This document shows positions 36,837 to 46,269 of a stretch of DNA of 64,000 bases, piece by piece. A model generated the notes under the pieces. The model was not told the DNA's origin, did not search any database, and saw only the letters and a program-made list of their open reading frames with translations. The position numbers and the translations under genes are program-made. Position 1 is the first letter of the stretch. Each line of letters begins with the position of its first letter. Source of the stretch: Zobellia galactanivorans (GTDB lineage Bacteria > Bacteroidota > Bacteroidia > Flavobacteriales > Flavobacteriaceae); contig NC_015844.1 in assembly GCF_000973105.1 (NCBI RefSeq), positions 1,174,501 through 1,238,500 on the forward strand, read 5' to 3'.

Positions 36837-39638
36837 CGTCAGCCCATCATCGTGGGACAGGCCTATTTTTTTTCGCAGGCGGTACCGTTTGACATCGACA
36901 CTACGCACGGTAATATTCAATAAGGGGGCAATTTCTTTTGAGGACAGGTTCAATCTAAGATAGGCGCAAAGGCGTAAGTCATTTGACGTTAGCTCAGGGT
37001 GCTTTTTCTTGATTTTTTTCAAGAATTCAGAATCGGCATTGTTGAAGGCATCCTCGAAAAACTTCCAATCGTCGGCATGGTTAATGTTGCGGTCGATGGT
37101 ACGTATAACGGACTTTATCTTGGGATCCTCAACCCCCTTCAGCTCTTCCTTGATGGCATTCAAAAATTTGTTCTTTTTGATCAAGCTCATCGTCGATATG
37201 GCCAATTCATGGCTTTTGCCCTTAATTTCCTGTTCCAGTTTTTCGTTCATGACCTGCATAATCTCCCTTTCGGCCTCCGCGCGCTTGTGCTCAAGCTCAC
37301 GCGCGCTCTCTTTTTCCAATCGGGCCTGCTGTTTTTTGTAATAATTTCGGGAAACGCGGTGAACCAAATAGAAAAGGAGACAACAACAAATCGCATAGAC
37401 CGCTATCATTATCTTCGAAAAGTACCAGGGTCTCGCAATGGTAAAGGCATAGGACGCAATATTCTCACTTAGATGATTACCGGTCTTGGCCCGTACCTTG
37501 AATACATAATCGCCGCTGGATAGCTTTTCAAACACCGCTTTCGAACCCAGCGTCCAAGTTTGCCAATTGCTATGCAGGCCTTCGAGCTGATATTGGTAAT
37601 TGGATTCCAGATATTTTGCGTATTCGGGTATGCTATAGGTGAATTCAATGCTATTTTGACCCGCCTCGAATTCGCCCTTCTCAGCTATTGGAAGGCTTAC
37701 GGCGACCTCGGGATCGTCGGTTTTAAGAGCTACGGAGTTGAGCCTTATATTATAGACCTTTTCCTCTAGTTTTTTCAGATCTAAAGTAATAAACCCGTTG
37801 GATATGCCTATCAGATATTTATCATCAGAGAGGGGAATAAGACACTCAAAACCCAAGGGACCCAAATTTCGTCGGAAGGCCTCCGGAATCGGGATTTGAA
37901 CCCGCTGTTGTCTTTCGTTAAAGTTACCGGGACTCAAATACTGAATATTTACGTTGGTAAAACACCAAAGTCTGTCGGCCGAAGTATCGGCCATCAGAAT
38001 ACCGATAGGTCTTTCTTCCTCGGAAAATAGGTTAGCCGTAAAAACACTGTCCTTTACAAAGGTTTTCGAATCAGCTTCATAATCAAAAACCCCCAGATGA
38101 CTCATAAACAGAATGTCATCTTGGAACTTGACCAAGCTGGCTCCCATACCGTTAGGCGGTTTTTCATCAATTTCGACGACCCTTTGGAAGTCGGGATCGA
38201 GTTCTAGGGTAAAAATGCCCTTGTACTCATGGTTGACCAATATCTCCCCACTTTGGGTGAACTCAAAGAAACGGCTCGAAATATCGAAACCTTCGACGGT
38301 ATTTCGAAGCGCCCACCCATCATCATCCTTTTGTAAAATACTGAGTCCCCCATAATTCCCCTGTAGCAATAGGTCGGGCCGGTCGGCAATCTTTTTGACC
38401 CCCCATGATCCCGGAAAATCGGAAATCAGCTTGGCCTTTCCACCCTTGACCGTAAAAGTACCCTCGTTATGGCCGCAGAACAGCGTATTATCGACTACGT
38501 TCAGGGACCAGACTTGGCCATTCGTATTTTCAATAAACTCAAAATCGCCAGTCGTATCCGCAGGTTTGAAGAATAAACCCTGATTAGTGCCTAGATATAG
38601 ATAGCCGTCGAAAATCGTGGCGGCGTACACTACACCTAAAGCGCCCATTTTGTCAACATATTCCTCGAAAAAAGAGTTCAGGTTGACTACGCTGATACCA
38701 TTATCGAGACCCAGCCAGAGGTTTTGTTCCCTATCTTCATAGATGGCCAATACCGTGTTGTTACCTAGGCCAGTTCCTTGATTGATATGATGCAGAATGT
38801 TCCCTTCGGTATCTAAATGGTAGATCCCATCGGCAATGGTACCCACAATAAGACTACCGTCCATAAGTTGCAGTCCGCTATAGATGGTAAGAGATTCCAG
38901 TTGGTCGGAAGCTGGTATTTTCCATGGAGATAGACGACCATCCTCCAAAAAAAAGAAGGTTCCGTTCTCCAATAAAAGCAATGGTTTATCTTGTATTTCG
39001 AACAATCCGATAATCGTAGTGGACTTAAGTAAGGGGTGGGTCGAAACTTTGGTTGCCCCGCCGTCTTCAATCTTAAAGAGTCCCTCCCCCGAACGCTGGA
39101 AGAACACTGTACCGCCCACTTCAAAGATACGTGCACGAGTTGAAGGCGCATCGATTATATTAAAGGTCTCGGCATCGGTATCATAAATATAGATACGGTG
39201 GAGGGACTGAAAGAAAATGTACTGATCTAGTATAAGAATGTTCCAGAATTCCTCGTCCTCCACCAAAGGGGTTTCCAATTTATCGAGTAGACTACGGTAC
39301 ACCCGATCCCCAAGGGGATTGGTTTCCCAATAACCAAATTCCATGTAACATCCGGTGTAAATCAGGTCGCCCTTGGCCTTTACGGAACGGATGACAGATC
39401 GATTAGTGGTATAATAGGTTTTCCAATCCTCCCCGTCGTATTGAAGCAACCCACTATTGTTACCAAAATAAAGGTATCCCTCCTTGGATTGCGAGATGGC
39501 CCAGTTTTGGGTCTCTGCCCCGTAATCAAAGGTCTCAAAGTTCTGTATAGGTGGAAGTTCCTGCGCCCGTAACAATAGGGCTGTCAAAAAAAGTGTAGTA
39601 AAATATAGTATTTTCAAATGATTACGTCGTTTTTTCAA
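36816..39638 (-). CDS. Y_Y_Y-domain transmembrane sensor with LuxR-type DNA-binding domain
   Basis: A 940-aa one-component membrane regulator. Order: signal peptide (about 1-25); two-propeller ligand-sensing region (about 30-640, DREQNLWLGLDNGISVVNLN); triple-tyrosine Y_Y_Y domain (about 680-745, SIEFTYSIPEYAKY, YQYQLEGLHSNWQTW); membrane helix (about 755-775, MIAVYAICCCLLFYLVH); coiled coil (about 778-840); and a C-terminal LuxR helix-turn-helix (about 880-935, LTSNDLRLCAYLRLNLSSKEIAPLLNI). No histidine kinase or receiver domain is present. It sits between the lamC/GH64 genes and the large GH16 gene and probably senses laminarin oligosaccharides in the periplasm. Confidence 0.88.
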   Translation of the reverse strand: MKKRRNHLKILYFTTLFLTALLLRAQELPPIQNFETFDYGAETQNWAISQSKEGYLYFGNNSGLLQYDGEDWKTYYTTNRSVIRSVKAKGDLIYTGCYMEFGYWETNPLGDRVYRSLLDKLETPLVEDEEFWNILILDQYIFFQSLHRIYIYDTDAETFNIIDAPSTRARIFEVGGTVFFQRSGEGLFKIEDGGATKVSTHPLLKSTTIIGLFEIQDKPLLLLENGTFFFLEDGRLSPWKIPASDQLESLTIYSGLQLMDGSLIVGTIADGIYHLDTEGNILHHINQGTGLGNNTVLAIYEDREQNLWLGLDNGISVVNLNSFFEEYVDKMGALGVVYAATIFDGYLYLGTNQGLFFKPADTTGDFEFIENTNGQVWSLNVVDNTLFCGHNEGTFTVKGGKAKLISDFPGSWGVKKIADRPDLLLQGNYGGLSILQKDDDGWALRNTVEGFDISSRFFEFTQSGEILVNHEYKGIFTLELDPDFQRVVEIDEKPPNGMGASLVKFQDDILFMSHLGVFDYEADSKTFVKDSVFTANLFSEEERPIGILMADTSADRLWCFTNVNIQYLSPGNFNERQQRVQIPIPEAFRRNLGPLGFECLIPLSDDKYLIGISNGFITLDLKKLEEKVYNIRLNSVALKTDDPEVAVSLPIAEKGEFEAGQNSIEFTYSIPEYAKYLESNYQYQLEGLHSNWQTWTLGSKAVFEKLSSGDYVFKVRAKTGNHLSENIASYAFTIARPWYFSKIMIAVYAICCCLLFYLVHRVSRNYYKKQQARLEKESARELEHKRAEAEREIMQVMNEKLEQEIKGKSHELAISTMSLIKKNKFLNAIKEELKGVEDPKIKSVIRTIDRNINHADDWKFFEDAFNNADSEFLKKIKKKHPELTSNDLRLCAYLRLNLSSKEIAPLLNITVRSVDVKRYRLRKKIGLSHDDGLTDYILSI

Positions 39639-39780
39639 ATTGGCACCCTACATAATTTGTATACGTTTATATACCACTGTATGGTTTGTTTGTAAACATA
39701 TGGCAATGCACATTACCATACGCTTACTCCGATCTCTGGTTTTTCGCTCCAGAACATATAAACGCTGAATTTGCTCTAAT

Positions 39781-39922
39781 ATATAGTTAGCTCTGGATGC
39801 ATTATTATCCAGTGCTTTTTCAAAGTTAGCTCTAGTTTAGTTTTGCGGTTTCCATACGAAGGATGACTTATAAGAAGTGCTCTAATATCGCTTTCCAGAT
39901 CTGTATTTTCTATTCGTTTCAT
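39781..39922 (-). pseudogene. IS3-family orfB fragment
   Basis: Reading the minus strand from the ATG at 39920-39922 gives about 47 residues containing DIRALLISHPSYGNRKTKLEL followed by KKHWIIMHPEL. This matches the HTH_21-like start of IS3-family transposase orfB (HPSYGYRR...L...K). No continuation into the DDE domain is seen. It is a decayed remnant. Confidence 0.5.
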
Positions 39923-40329
39923 ATTTTATCTGTATCTAAATCACTTATAATTAAGAAAGCTTTTTTTAATTTAACAAGAATAGGTTTGATAATTCTAAAA
40001 GTAAAGTCTTACATCTAGTATTAATTTAGAAACTTATCTTTATTTAAAAAACAATTATATAAATCATTACCCTATGAAAAATGTAATTTTTAACAGTTCT
40101 TTTCTTTCGTTGGAGTAAATATAGGTTCAGCACATAGTAAATAGCCGGTAACTCTAAGCGAACCTGTTATTCACTATATATTAAGAATATTGGTTATCAA
40201 GTACGGCTAGAACGACGACTTGGATATAGTACCTTTGACTGGAGATGTTATAACAACCTTTATAGCCATTGGCATTAGAAAGTTTCAAAATTTTTACTCA
40301 GGGATGAATCTATTGTTATCCACTTTGCT

Positions 40330-40712
40330 TTATAATGCCTCCCAAGTATGTGATAACAACTCATATAACCGATTAGCCTTATGTTCTGAAATTCTTTCTA
40401 AAATATCTTTTAGCCAAGTATAGGGATTTACATTGTTAATCTTACAAGTAGCAAAGAAAGAATATACCATTGCAGCTTTCTGGGCAGCCTTATGTGATCC
40501 TGCAAATAAATAGTTCTTTCTCCCTATTGCCAATGGTCTGATGGTATTTCTATGCGGTTATTATCTATTTCATAGCTACCACCACTAGTGTATGCTATGA
40601 GTTTGCTCCATAACTTAAGAGTGTAGAAGATTGATTTACCAATAGCGCTCGACATCAGCTGCGATTTTCCGATGGGGTGCGTTGGTGATGGACAGCGTAT
40701 GCGTATCGACAT
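40330..40712 (-). pseudogene. IS66-family transposase C-terminal fragment, frameshifted
   Basis: Two overlapping minus-strand frames together give the C-terminal part of an IS66 TnpC: first IGKSIFYTLKLWSKLIAY with YEIDNNRIE, then RPLAIGRKNYLFAGSHK, AAMVYSFFATCKINNVNPYTWLKDILERI and a normal end. A one-base deletion just after DNNRIE explains the frame change. The N-terminal two thirds are absent. It is inactive. Confidence 0.82.
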
Positions 40713-40998
40713 GTCCTCACTACTTTCGAAAAGCAGCTTGCTTTTCTGTTTTATATCAGTCCACTAACAACGCAGCATTAGTCATTTCGCCACTGATTGA
40801 AACCGTATAAAATATAGTCTTTAGCTTAGATTGTCCAACTCGACATCTAAGGAACCCTACCCTTCCCTCGAACATGTTTTTAAATATTCGAACACTGGAG
40901 TACCGGCCAAGTTGAAAAGCTCTAGTGTGAAATTTTTCATACTAGCATGTTTAGGTTAATGTTCAATTAAAAAATAGCAAAAAAAGGTGAAAATTAGG

Positions 40999-41030
40999 GT
41001 TTACGGGAAACCGGGGAGTTTCCCGTAAAC
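40999..41030 (-). terminator. Hairpin terminator after the large GH16 gene
   Basis: A perfect 12-bp stem pairs gtttacgggaaa (40999-41010) with tttcccgtaaac (41019-41030) across an 8-nt loop, 18 bp past the stop codon of the gene at 41048. T-rich sequence occurs further on along the minus strand. Confidence 0.7.
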
Positions 41031-41047
41031 ATTCCTATTCAATCATT

Positions 41048-43882
41048 TTATTTAATCACTTTAGCGGTTTCCGTTCTATCGGCCGCTATCATCCGAATAA
41101 AGTAAACACCTCTAGGCAGACTGGCCATTTCAAAAACGGGACTTTCCCCTTTTTTGATGTCCTTCCTGTCCAATTCCTGTCCCAATCCGTTTACTAGAAT
41201 GGCCGTGTGGTAATCGGTCGTTCGGTCTATATTCACCTGTAACCTATCTTGAACAGGGTTCGGATAGACAAAGAAATCAGGAGCTTCAGAACCAATGACC
41301 GAAGCTTTCAATTGCATGGCACCGGCAGTGGCACAACTACCGACCTCGAAACTATGCCGGTTCGCCGAAGTATTGCGCTCCCCACCCTCAGGAACGTTGT
41401 AGGTGTAGAAGAAGTAAACGGTCTGCCCAAGCTCGGCATTGATGGCCTTCGGCTCGTTGGGCGTCACGCTATAACCAGGGAATATTCCGTTTTCGACCGT
41501 ACCATAGTACAGAATAGTCACGCCATTTCCGATACCTGGGTTTTCAGGTACGAAAGTTAAAAAGGAGCCCTCTTCGTTTTCGGTTATCTCAACGGTGTAA
41601 TCGTTGTTGGCCGCAAGCTGAGAACAGCTGCCGTTATCATCATTATCCTGTTCTTGGTCGTTCTCCGTAAAGGTCGCATCATTTCTTGCCGAATCAGTAT
41701 CCACGGTATCGATATACAGTAGGGAATTTCTGTGTTGTAGATAATATCCGGGATAGTTGAAGGATTCGAACGAGGTCGCCGAGGCGTCGGCCAATCCTTC
41801 CCGTTCAAAAAAGGTAGCATCCTCCCTGTACAAAGCACTATCCTCAACATCATCTAACCAAACCTCTCCTCCCCGATGCCTTAGGTATTTGTTCGGAAAA
41901 TCAACAGATTGAAAGGATACACCGCTACCGGCAAGTCCCGCTACCATATTCCATTGTCCCGCTTCGACGGGTACCACATCGGAAGCAATTCCAACTCGAC
42001 CATCGAGATGTCTAATAACATTCCCCGCCTTGCTGACACTGGTCCAAGATTTGATTACTCCGACCGGTGGCTCCGGTAAGGTAACGGAATCGATGGTAAT
42101 ACGATAGGTAATAGTCGTCTCGGCGCCACAACCGTTGGTGTAGGTTCCTGTATAACTACCGCCATCACCCTCGCCGATAACAAGGAAATCGACCTGTCTT
42201 TGGTTCGATGAAAAGTTGTTCGGCCCGGACCAGCTCCAAGTACCTTCCGCGGGTCCTGGATTTAAACTCACACTATCACCCCTTCCAACGGTCAAATTTG
42301 TTTGAGAGGTCGCATCACCATTTACGTCGGCAGAGGCGATTATATCTGAAGGTTGACAACCTATCAGACCACTACCATCTTCCCAGACAATATCATCGAT
42401 GGCCACCGCGAAGGGCGAAGATGGAAGATTCTCGGGATCACTGGAGAAAATAAACAAATAGGATAAGTTTTGAAAAGCCAGTAAGCCCTCAAAATCTGAA
42501 AGGGGAATCTCGACTTGCCCCCATTCACCGTTCCTTACCAAACCGTATTTGGTTTCGTCCGCAGGAAAAGTGATATATTTTTCATTGGTGAAATTATCGG
42601 TAATACCGATACGGAAGGATACATCGGCAGGAATCTTGATCTTAAACTTCATGGTACCCTCCTCGACATAATTGGACATATTTTTTCCAAAAAGACTGGT
42701 GATTCCGGCACCGAACCAAGTATTGGATGAGGAAGTTTCCCAACTGATGACCTCCTCGCCCTCGTAAGGCGCTTCAGAACCTTCGGCAAAGGTGTCAGAA
42801 AAAACGAAGATATCGGCATCACTGCCAAAATTCAGCCCATTTGCCACCGGGGTGTTTTCAGTGAAAACACCAAAGTTGCCCGATTCGGCCACTAAATCGT
42901 CACTGCCATCACCAAATTCTACGCTACCATGTCCGTTGTATTCGGAAACACGCACATAGTCCACCATCATTTTACCGGGCAAGGGTGCGTTGATACCGTT
43001 AGGATCCAAAACACCCGTTAGGCTACCGCCTACCGCCAAGTTCAGCAACATATAAAAAGGACGTGTAAAAGCCGCCGTATCGCCTTCGGGATCGAGGGGT
43101 AGCGGTCCGGCATACAAATCGTACTCCGTTCCATCGTCTTCAACCACAAAGCGCAGGGATGTAGGCTCCCAATAGAGCTTGTAGGTAACAAAACGATCGT
43201 TTAGCGGCCGATCGGCCACATAGGGAGTATTATAATCGACGTCATAAGCGATGTTACCCACCCCTCCGTTATCGGGTATTGGAAAAAAGGCATTGGCACC
43301 TGTGTAGGTATTGACCGTAGAATTTGGTTCCAGTTGCCGGGTTCGCTCTTCTTGGTTAAAGCCCATTTCCATCATATCGATTTCCCCTTTGGCGGGCCAT
43401 ACCAGGTTAGAAGTTCCCAAGAGCCATACAGCCGGCCATAGACCGGTCTGTAGGTCTGGCACCCGCACCCTGACCTCGATAAGACCGTAATGTATAGCCA
43501 CCTTCTTATTGGTGGTAACTTTTCCGGAAGTAAACGACTTGCTTCCAGAATTCTCCCTTTTGGCCTCGATCACAAGCGCTTTGTTCCCGGGTTCCCCAGG
43601 TACGTCTTCTATATACACATTGTCGGACTCGTACGACTGAAGTTCTTGATTTCCCCAACCACAGATACCCTGTGCACAACCATCGCCTATGTCGGGAGTC
43701 CACAAACTTTCGTCAAACGTATCAAAATTATCTTCCCATAAAACCTGGCCTACCTGTGCTTGAACACTTGACAGAACCAAAATGGACCAAATGAATACCA
43801 ATAAGATTGACTTTAAATACATCGGTGTTCCCATTCCATTTTGCCCCTTGTTAAATTCCTTATTCGTGTAACTATTTTTCAT
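41048..43882 (-). CDS. Multimodular GH16 glucanase with CBM42-like and CBM56-like modules and T9SS domain
   Basis: A 944-aa secreted enzyme; Met21 (43822) gives the best signal peptide start (MYLKSILLVFIWSILVLSSVQA). GH16 domain (about 45-320) has GEIDMMEMG with E167, D169 and E172. Next come a jelly-roll domain (about 360-530, EVISWETSSSNTWFGAG, FAVAIDDIVWEDG), an Ig/PKD-like segment (about 535-620), an AbfB/CBM42-like beta-trefoil (about 625-770, FQSVDFPNKYLRHRGGEVWL, NYPGYYLQHRNSLLYI), a CBM56-like beta-1,3-glucan binding module (about 775-875, NNDYTVEITENEEGSFLTF) and a T9SS domain (about 880-944, VYPNPVQDRLQVNI). Endo-beta-1,3-glucanase activity is inferred from GH16 and CBM56. Confidence 0.85.
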   Translation of the reverse strand: MKNSYTNKEFNKGQNGMGTPMYLKSILLVFIWSILVLSSVQAQVGQVLWEDNFDTFDESLWTPDIGDGCAQGICGWGNQELQSYESDNVYIEDVPGEPGNKALVIEAKRENSGSKSFTSGKVTTNKKVAIHYGLIEVRVRVPDLQTGLWPAVWLLGTSNLVWPAKGEIDMMEMGFNQEERTRQLEPNSTVNTYTGANAFFPIPDNGGVGNIAYDVDYNTPYVADRPLNDRFVTYKLYWEPTSLRFVVEDDGTEYDLYAGPLPLDPEGDTAAFTRPFYMLLNLAVGGSLTGVLDPNGINAPLPGKMMVDYVRVSEYNGHGSVEFGDGSDDLVAESGNFGVFTENTPVANGLNFGSDADIFVFSDTFAEGSEAPYEGEEVISWETSSSNTWFGAGITSLFGKNMSNYVEEGTMKFKIKIPADVSFRIGITDNFTNEKYITFPADETKYGLVRNGEWGQVEIPLSDFEGLLAFQNLSYLFIFSSDPENLPSSPFAVAIDDIVWEDGSGLIGCQPSDIIASADVNGDATSQTNLTVGRGDSVSLNPGPAEGTWSWSGPNNFSSNQRQVDFLVIGEGDGGSYTGTYTNGCGAETTITYRITIDSVTLPEPPVGVIKSWTSVSKAGNVIRHLDGRVGIASDVVPVEAGQWNMVAGLAGSGVSFQSVDFPNKYLRHRGGEVWLDDVEDSALYREDATFFEREGLADASATSFESFNYPGYYLQHRNSLLYIDTVDTDSARNDATFTENDQEQDNDDNGSCSQLAANNDYTVEITENEEGSFLTFVPENPGIGNGVTILYYGTVENGIFPGYSVTPNEPKAINAELGQTVYFFYTYNVPEGGERNTSANRHSFEVGSCATAGAMQLKASVIGSEAPDFFVYPNPVQDRLQVNIDRTTDYHTAILVNGLGQELDRKDIKKGESPVFEMASLPRGVYFIRMIAADRTETAKVIK

Positions 43883-43980
43883 TTTATTAATTTTTAGTTC
43901 CCTTTAAAAATTTTCCACCTTCCGCGATTTAATCTAACTGCCAAAGTATTTTTTAATTTTTATAAATGATTAAGAATGAC

Positions 43981-43999
43981 ATCAACAAAAAACATACAA
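43981..43999. promoter_or_regulatory. 19-bp motif shared with the GH18 upstream region, copy 1
   Basis: The exact 19-mer atcaacaaaaaacatacaa occurs about 100 bp upstream of the large GH16 gene. It recurs at 46085-46103 upstream of the GH18 gene, and both copies are preceded by aagaat within 3 bp. It may be a regulator binding site; function is inferred from recurrence and position. Confidence 0.4.
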
Positions 44000-44165
44000 G
44001 CCCAATATGTGTTTCTTATTTTAAGAATTCCCTATATCGGATTACCCGATTTAACGGACACCCACTATATTTTGTAGAAAAAATTCATAATTGGGGTTTT
44101 ATCAAAAAAAACCAACAATATATTGATGTTGTATGGTTGATGTTTACATGATTTTTTGAAAAAAA

Positions 44166-44189
44166 AGGGACGATATCACTATCGTCCCT
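44166..44189 (-). terminator. Intrinsic terminator of the GH18 gene
   Basis: agggacgata (44166-44175) pairs perfectly with tatcgtccct (44180-44189) across a 4-nt loop. On the minus strand it is followed by a run of T. It is 101 bp downstream of the GH18 stop codon. Confidence 0.8.
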
Positions 44190-44289
44190 AATCAATCGCC
44201 TTCTAGTAGGTTAAGACTATACTGTATAAGTTTGAAGCATGTTGAATAATTGACATGGGCCTGTCATAAACAACATAGGAGATATGGGT

Positions 44290-45879
44290 TTAATTACAAG
44301 ACCGTACCACCTCCCAAGGTTGACCATCACCAGTGCTTTCAGAAGGTACTTCTCCACTGGTCCACCACTTCGCCCGATATACGGTTCCGTTGTAAACTAC
44401 TTCGGCGTTGCCGAGATAGGCCGCTGATGCACTCCATTGGGCAATAGAAGAGCAATCGCCATCATCGTCACCGCTACCGCCATCATCGTCACCGCTACCG
44501 CCATCATCACCAGAGCAACTGCCGATAAATTCCCATACGTCACCACTAGTAGGTAGATCGCCAAGTGTCCACCATTTGGCTCTATAAAGTGAATTTTGGT
44601 ACGTACTGTACACACCTCCGGCGTAGGACGCCGTAGCGCTCCATGCCGCGGCCGAATCGCAATCCGTGCCATCGTTCGGATCTGGAATTGGATTTGGGAT
44701 TCCATTACCACCACCAGGATAATTTTCTGCATTCGCTATAGCGGTCGACCTAGAAACACCGTTCAGTATTTGGCTGCCCACATGCAAATAGCCATAGGCC
44801 GAGGTATTGCCATCACCCAACAGCAGTTGCCAGATCATTAGACCGTCATTCTGGCTTTTGGAGGCGATATGTTCTGAAAGGTCGGCAATTGTCTGATAGT
44901 CATAAGTGTAATGTGGTCCCCAAGGCTCATTGGGATAATGGGTGCCCGCAGCTATGTTGAAGCCGTACTGATCTGCATAGTGTTTGTATGCGTCATACAT
45001 GATCTTACGATTACTAGCCGCCCCGGTGTTGTATCCCTGATAGGCCACAAGGTCGATTTTGTCGCCCACCGCTTTCATAACAGGAATAAAATGTCCCGTA
45101 GCACTAAAGCCGAAAAGACTGATGGCCTCGTTAGGCTCCGTGGCCTTGTAGAGTTTGTCGTCCGATTCCCCGGTTACGGAATTTCGCTTACTATAGGCAT
45201 AGGGAGAAGCAGGGTCGTCATTGTTTAGACCTCCCAAGGCCCCTGCACCTGCAGGAGCACAGGCCAAAAGGTATTCGCCTTTAGGCATGATAGCTCTTGA
45301 CTTATTGAAAAAATCAATAAAGTGCTGTACGTTTTCCGGCTCACCGATAGTCGCAAAACTCCCGCTGGGCTCATAATCCCAATCGATACCTTGAAAGCCC
45401 ATGTCATCGACAAAATCCTTAATCTGTTGATAATCGATGTCGTAGGCTGCTTGAGACCCCCAATATGTTTCCCCACCGATGGAAAGGATGACATTGGTAC
45501 CCCTAGCCTTTAGGATAGAAACGGTCTCTTTGAGGGCCTCACCGTCATAAGGCGTCTGTATACCTGTACCGGAGAGTGACATAGAACCCTTTTGGTACCT
45601 CAAATTTGGTTTGGCAAAGGCTAGAAAAACATGAGTAATATGCCCCGGAAGATCTCTTAACTTCGAAGGTTTCCCGGAAGCCGCCCAAGTTTCGGACCAA
45701 GACGGAAAATACCCCAAAACAATGGGCTCATCTACGGATGAGGCCTGTGCCGCAACCGGCGTTATCGGTGCCTGATCCAAACTTTGTTCCTCGGAAGCGA
45801 TTTCCTTGGAACAGGACGAAAACAAAAAGGGAATCAAGAAAAGAGACCCAATAATCTTTTTTAGTGAATTCATAATCAA
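44290..45879 (-). CDS. GH18 chitinase-like lipoprotein with two CBM5/12 modules
   Basis: A 529-aa lipoprotein with lipobox FLFSSC (Cys23). GH18 TIM barrel (about 52-375) has LSIGG (133-137) and the catalytic line GFQGIDWDYEP with D166, D168 and acid E170; the usual first Asp of DxxDxDxE is Gln163. Two chitin-binding CBM5/12 modules (about 410-455 and 480-528; SLYRAKWWTLGDLP and TVYRAKWWTSGEVP) are joined by an acidic Gly/Ser/Asp linker encoded by tandem 21-bp repeats. It is predicted to be anchored to the outer membrane and to attack chitin or a related beta-1,4-GlcNAc polymer. Confidence 0.9.
   Translation of the reverse strand: MIMNSLKKIIGSLFLIPFLFSSCSKEIASEEQSLDQAPITPVAAQASSVDEPIVLGYFPSWSETWAASGKPSKLRDLPGHITHVFLAFAKPNLRYQKGSMSLSGTGIQTPYDGEALKETVSILKARGTNVILSIGGETYWGSQAAYDIDYQQIKDFVDDMGFQGIDWDYEPSGSFATIGEPENVQHFIDFFNKSRAIMPKGEYLLACAPAGAGALGGLNNDDPASPYAYSKRNSVTGESDDKLYKATEPNEAISLFGFSATGHFIPVMKAVGDKIDLVAYQGYNTGAASNRKIMYDAYKHYADQYGFNIAAGTHYPNEPWGPHYTYDYQTIADLSEHIASKSQNDGLMIWQLLLGDGNTSAYGYLHVGSQILNGVSRSTAIANAENYPGGGNGIPNPIPDPNDGTDCDSAAAWSATASYAGGVYSTYQNSLYRAKWWTLGDLPTSGDVWEFIGSCSGDDGGSGDDDGGSGDDDGDCSSIAQWSASAAYLGNAEVVYNGTVYRAKWWTSGEVPSESTGDGQPWEVVRSCN
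44457..44505 (-). repeat. Tandem 21-bp repeat coding the acidic GH18 linker
   Basis: Repeated units of ccatcatcgtcaccgctaccg encode GSGDDDG repeats between the two CBM5/12 modules. Such repeats are prone to slippage in multiples of seven residues without breaking the frame, so linker length may vary between strains. Confidence 0.7.
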
Positions 45880-46084
45880 TAAGTTTGAGAGACTCTTATA
45901 AAAGTCCCTGAGTTAAACATGTAAAGAATTGAGGAATAAAATATATGCGACACCTAAACTAAGGAGGGCATTGTACTTTTTTAAGTACAGGAGAGTTTGT
46001 CAAATAAGATGGCTCCATAATTAATTGAAATTTTAATGAGCCGCAAATATATTATCGTTGCTTCCTTTGAAGAGAGGAAAGAAT

Positions 46085-46103
46085 ATCAACAAAAAACATA
46101 CAA
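46085..46103. promoter_or_regulatory. 19-bp motif shared with the GH16 upstream region, copy 2
   Basis: Exact copy of the 19-mer at 43981-43999, located about 205 bp upstream of the GH18 start. It is in the same orientation relative to the downstream gene and has the same preceding aagaat. Candidate operator for a common regulator. Confidence 0.4.
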
Positions 46104-46269
46104 AGCAAAAAAATACCTTTTTACTGATAAATCGACAATAAAACACCCCATATACTATACGATTAGATAGATTTTCAATATTCTAAAAACAGTAAGGTTT
46201 TTTCCGAAAAAATAGCGCTCCGGTTGATTTTGTGCAGGTGTTGTGCAGGTATTTTCTATGGTTTTGTGG

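Larger units (their letters stand above)
39639..41047. other. Intergenic region with transposase remnants
   Basis: About 1.4 kb between the sensor and the large GH16 gene. It holds the IS3 remnant (39781-39922), the IS66 remnant (40330-40712), a terminator (40999-41030) and otherwise AT-rich sequence. A short minus-strand peptide, starting MKNFTLELFNLAGTPVFEYL and read from about 40940, resembles a broken gene start, but I cannot name it. Confidence 0.55.
43883..44289. other. Intergenic region between GH16 and GH18 genes
   Basis: About 400 bp that contain the promoter region of the large GH16 gene with the shared 19-bp motif and, toward the GH18 gene, its terminator. No small gene is convincing; the 61-aa plus-strand frame at 43966 has no recognisable features. 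Confidence 0.5.

Noticed and set aside
44440-44520. CRISPR-like array
   Set aside because: The short tandem units lie inside the GH18 coding frame and encode an acidic linker without spacers. No CRISPR array or cas gene was seen in the window.
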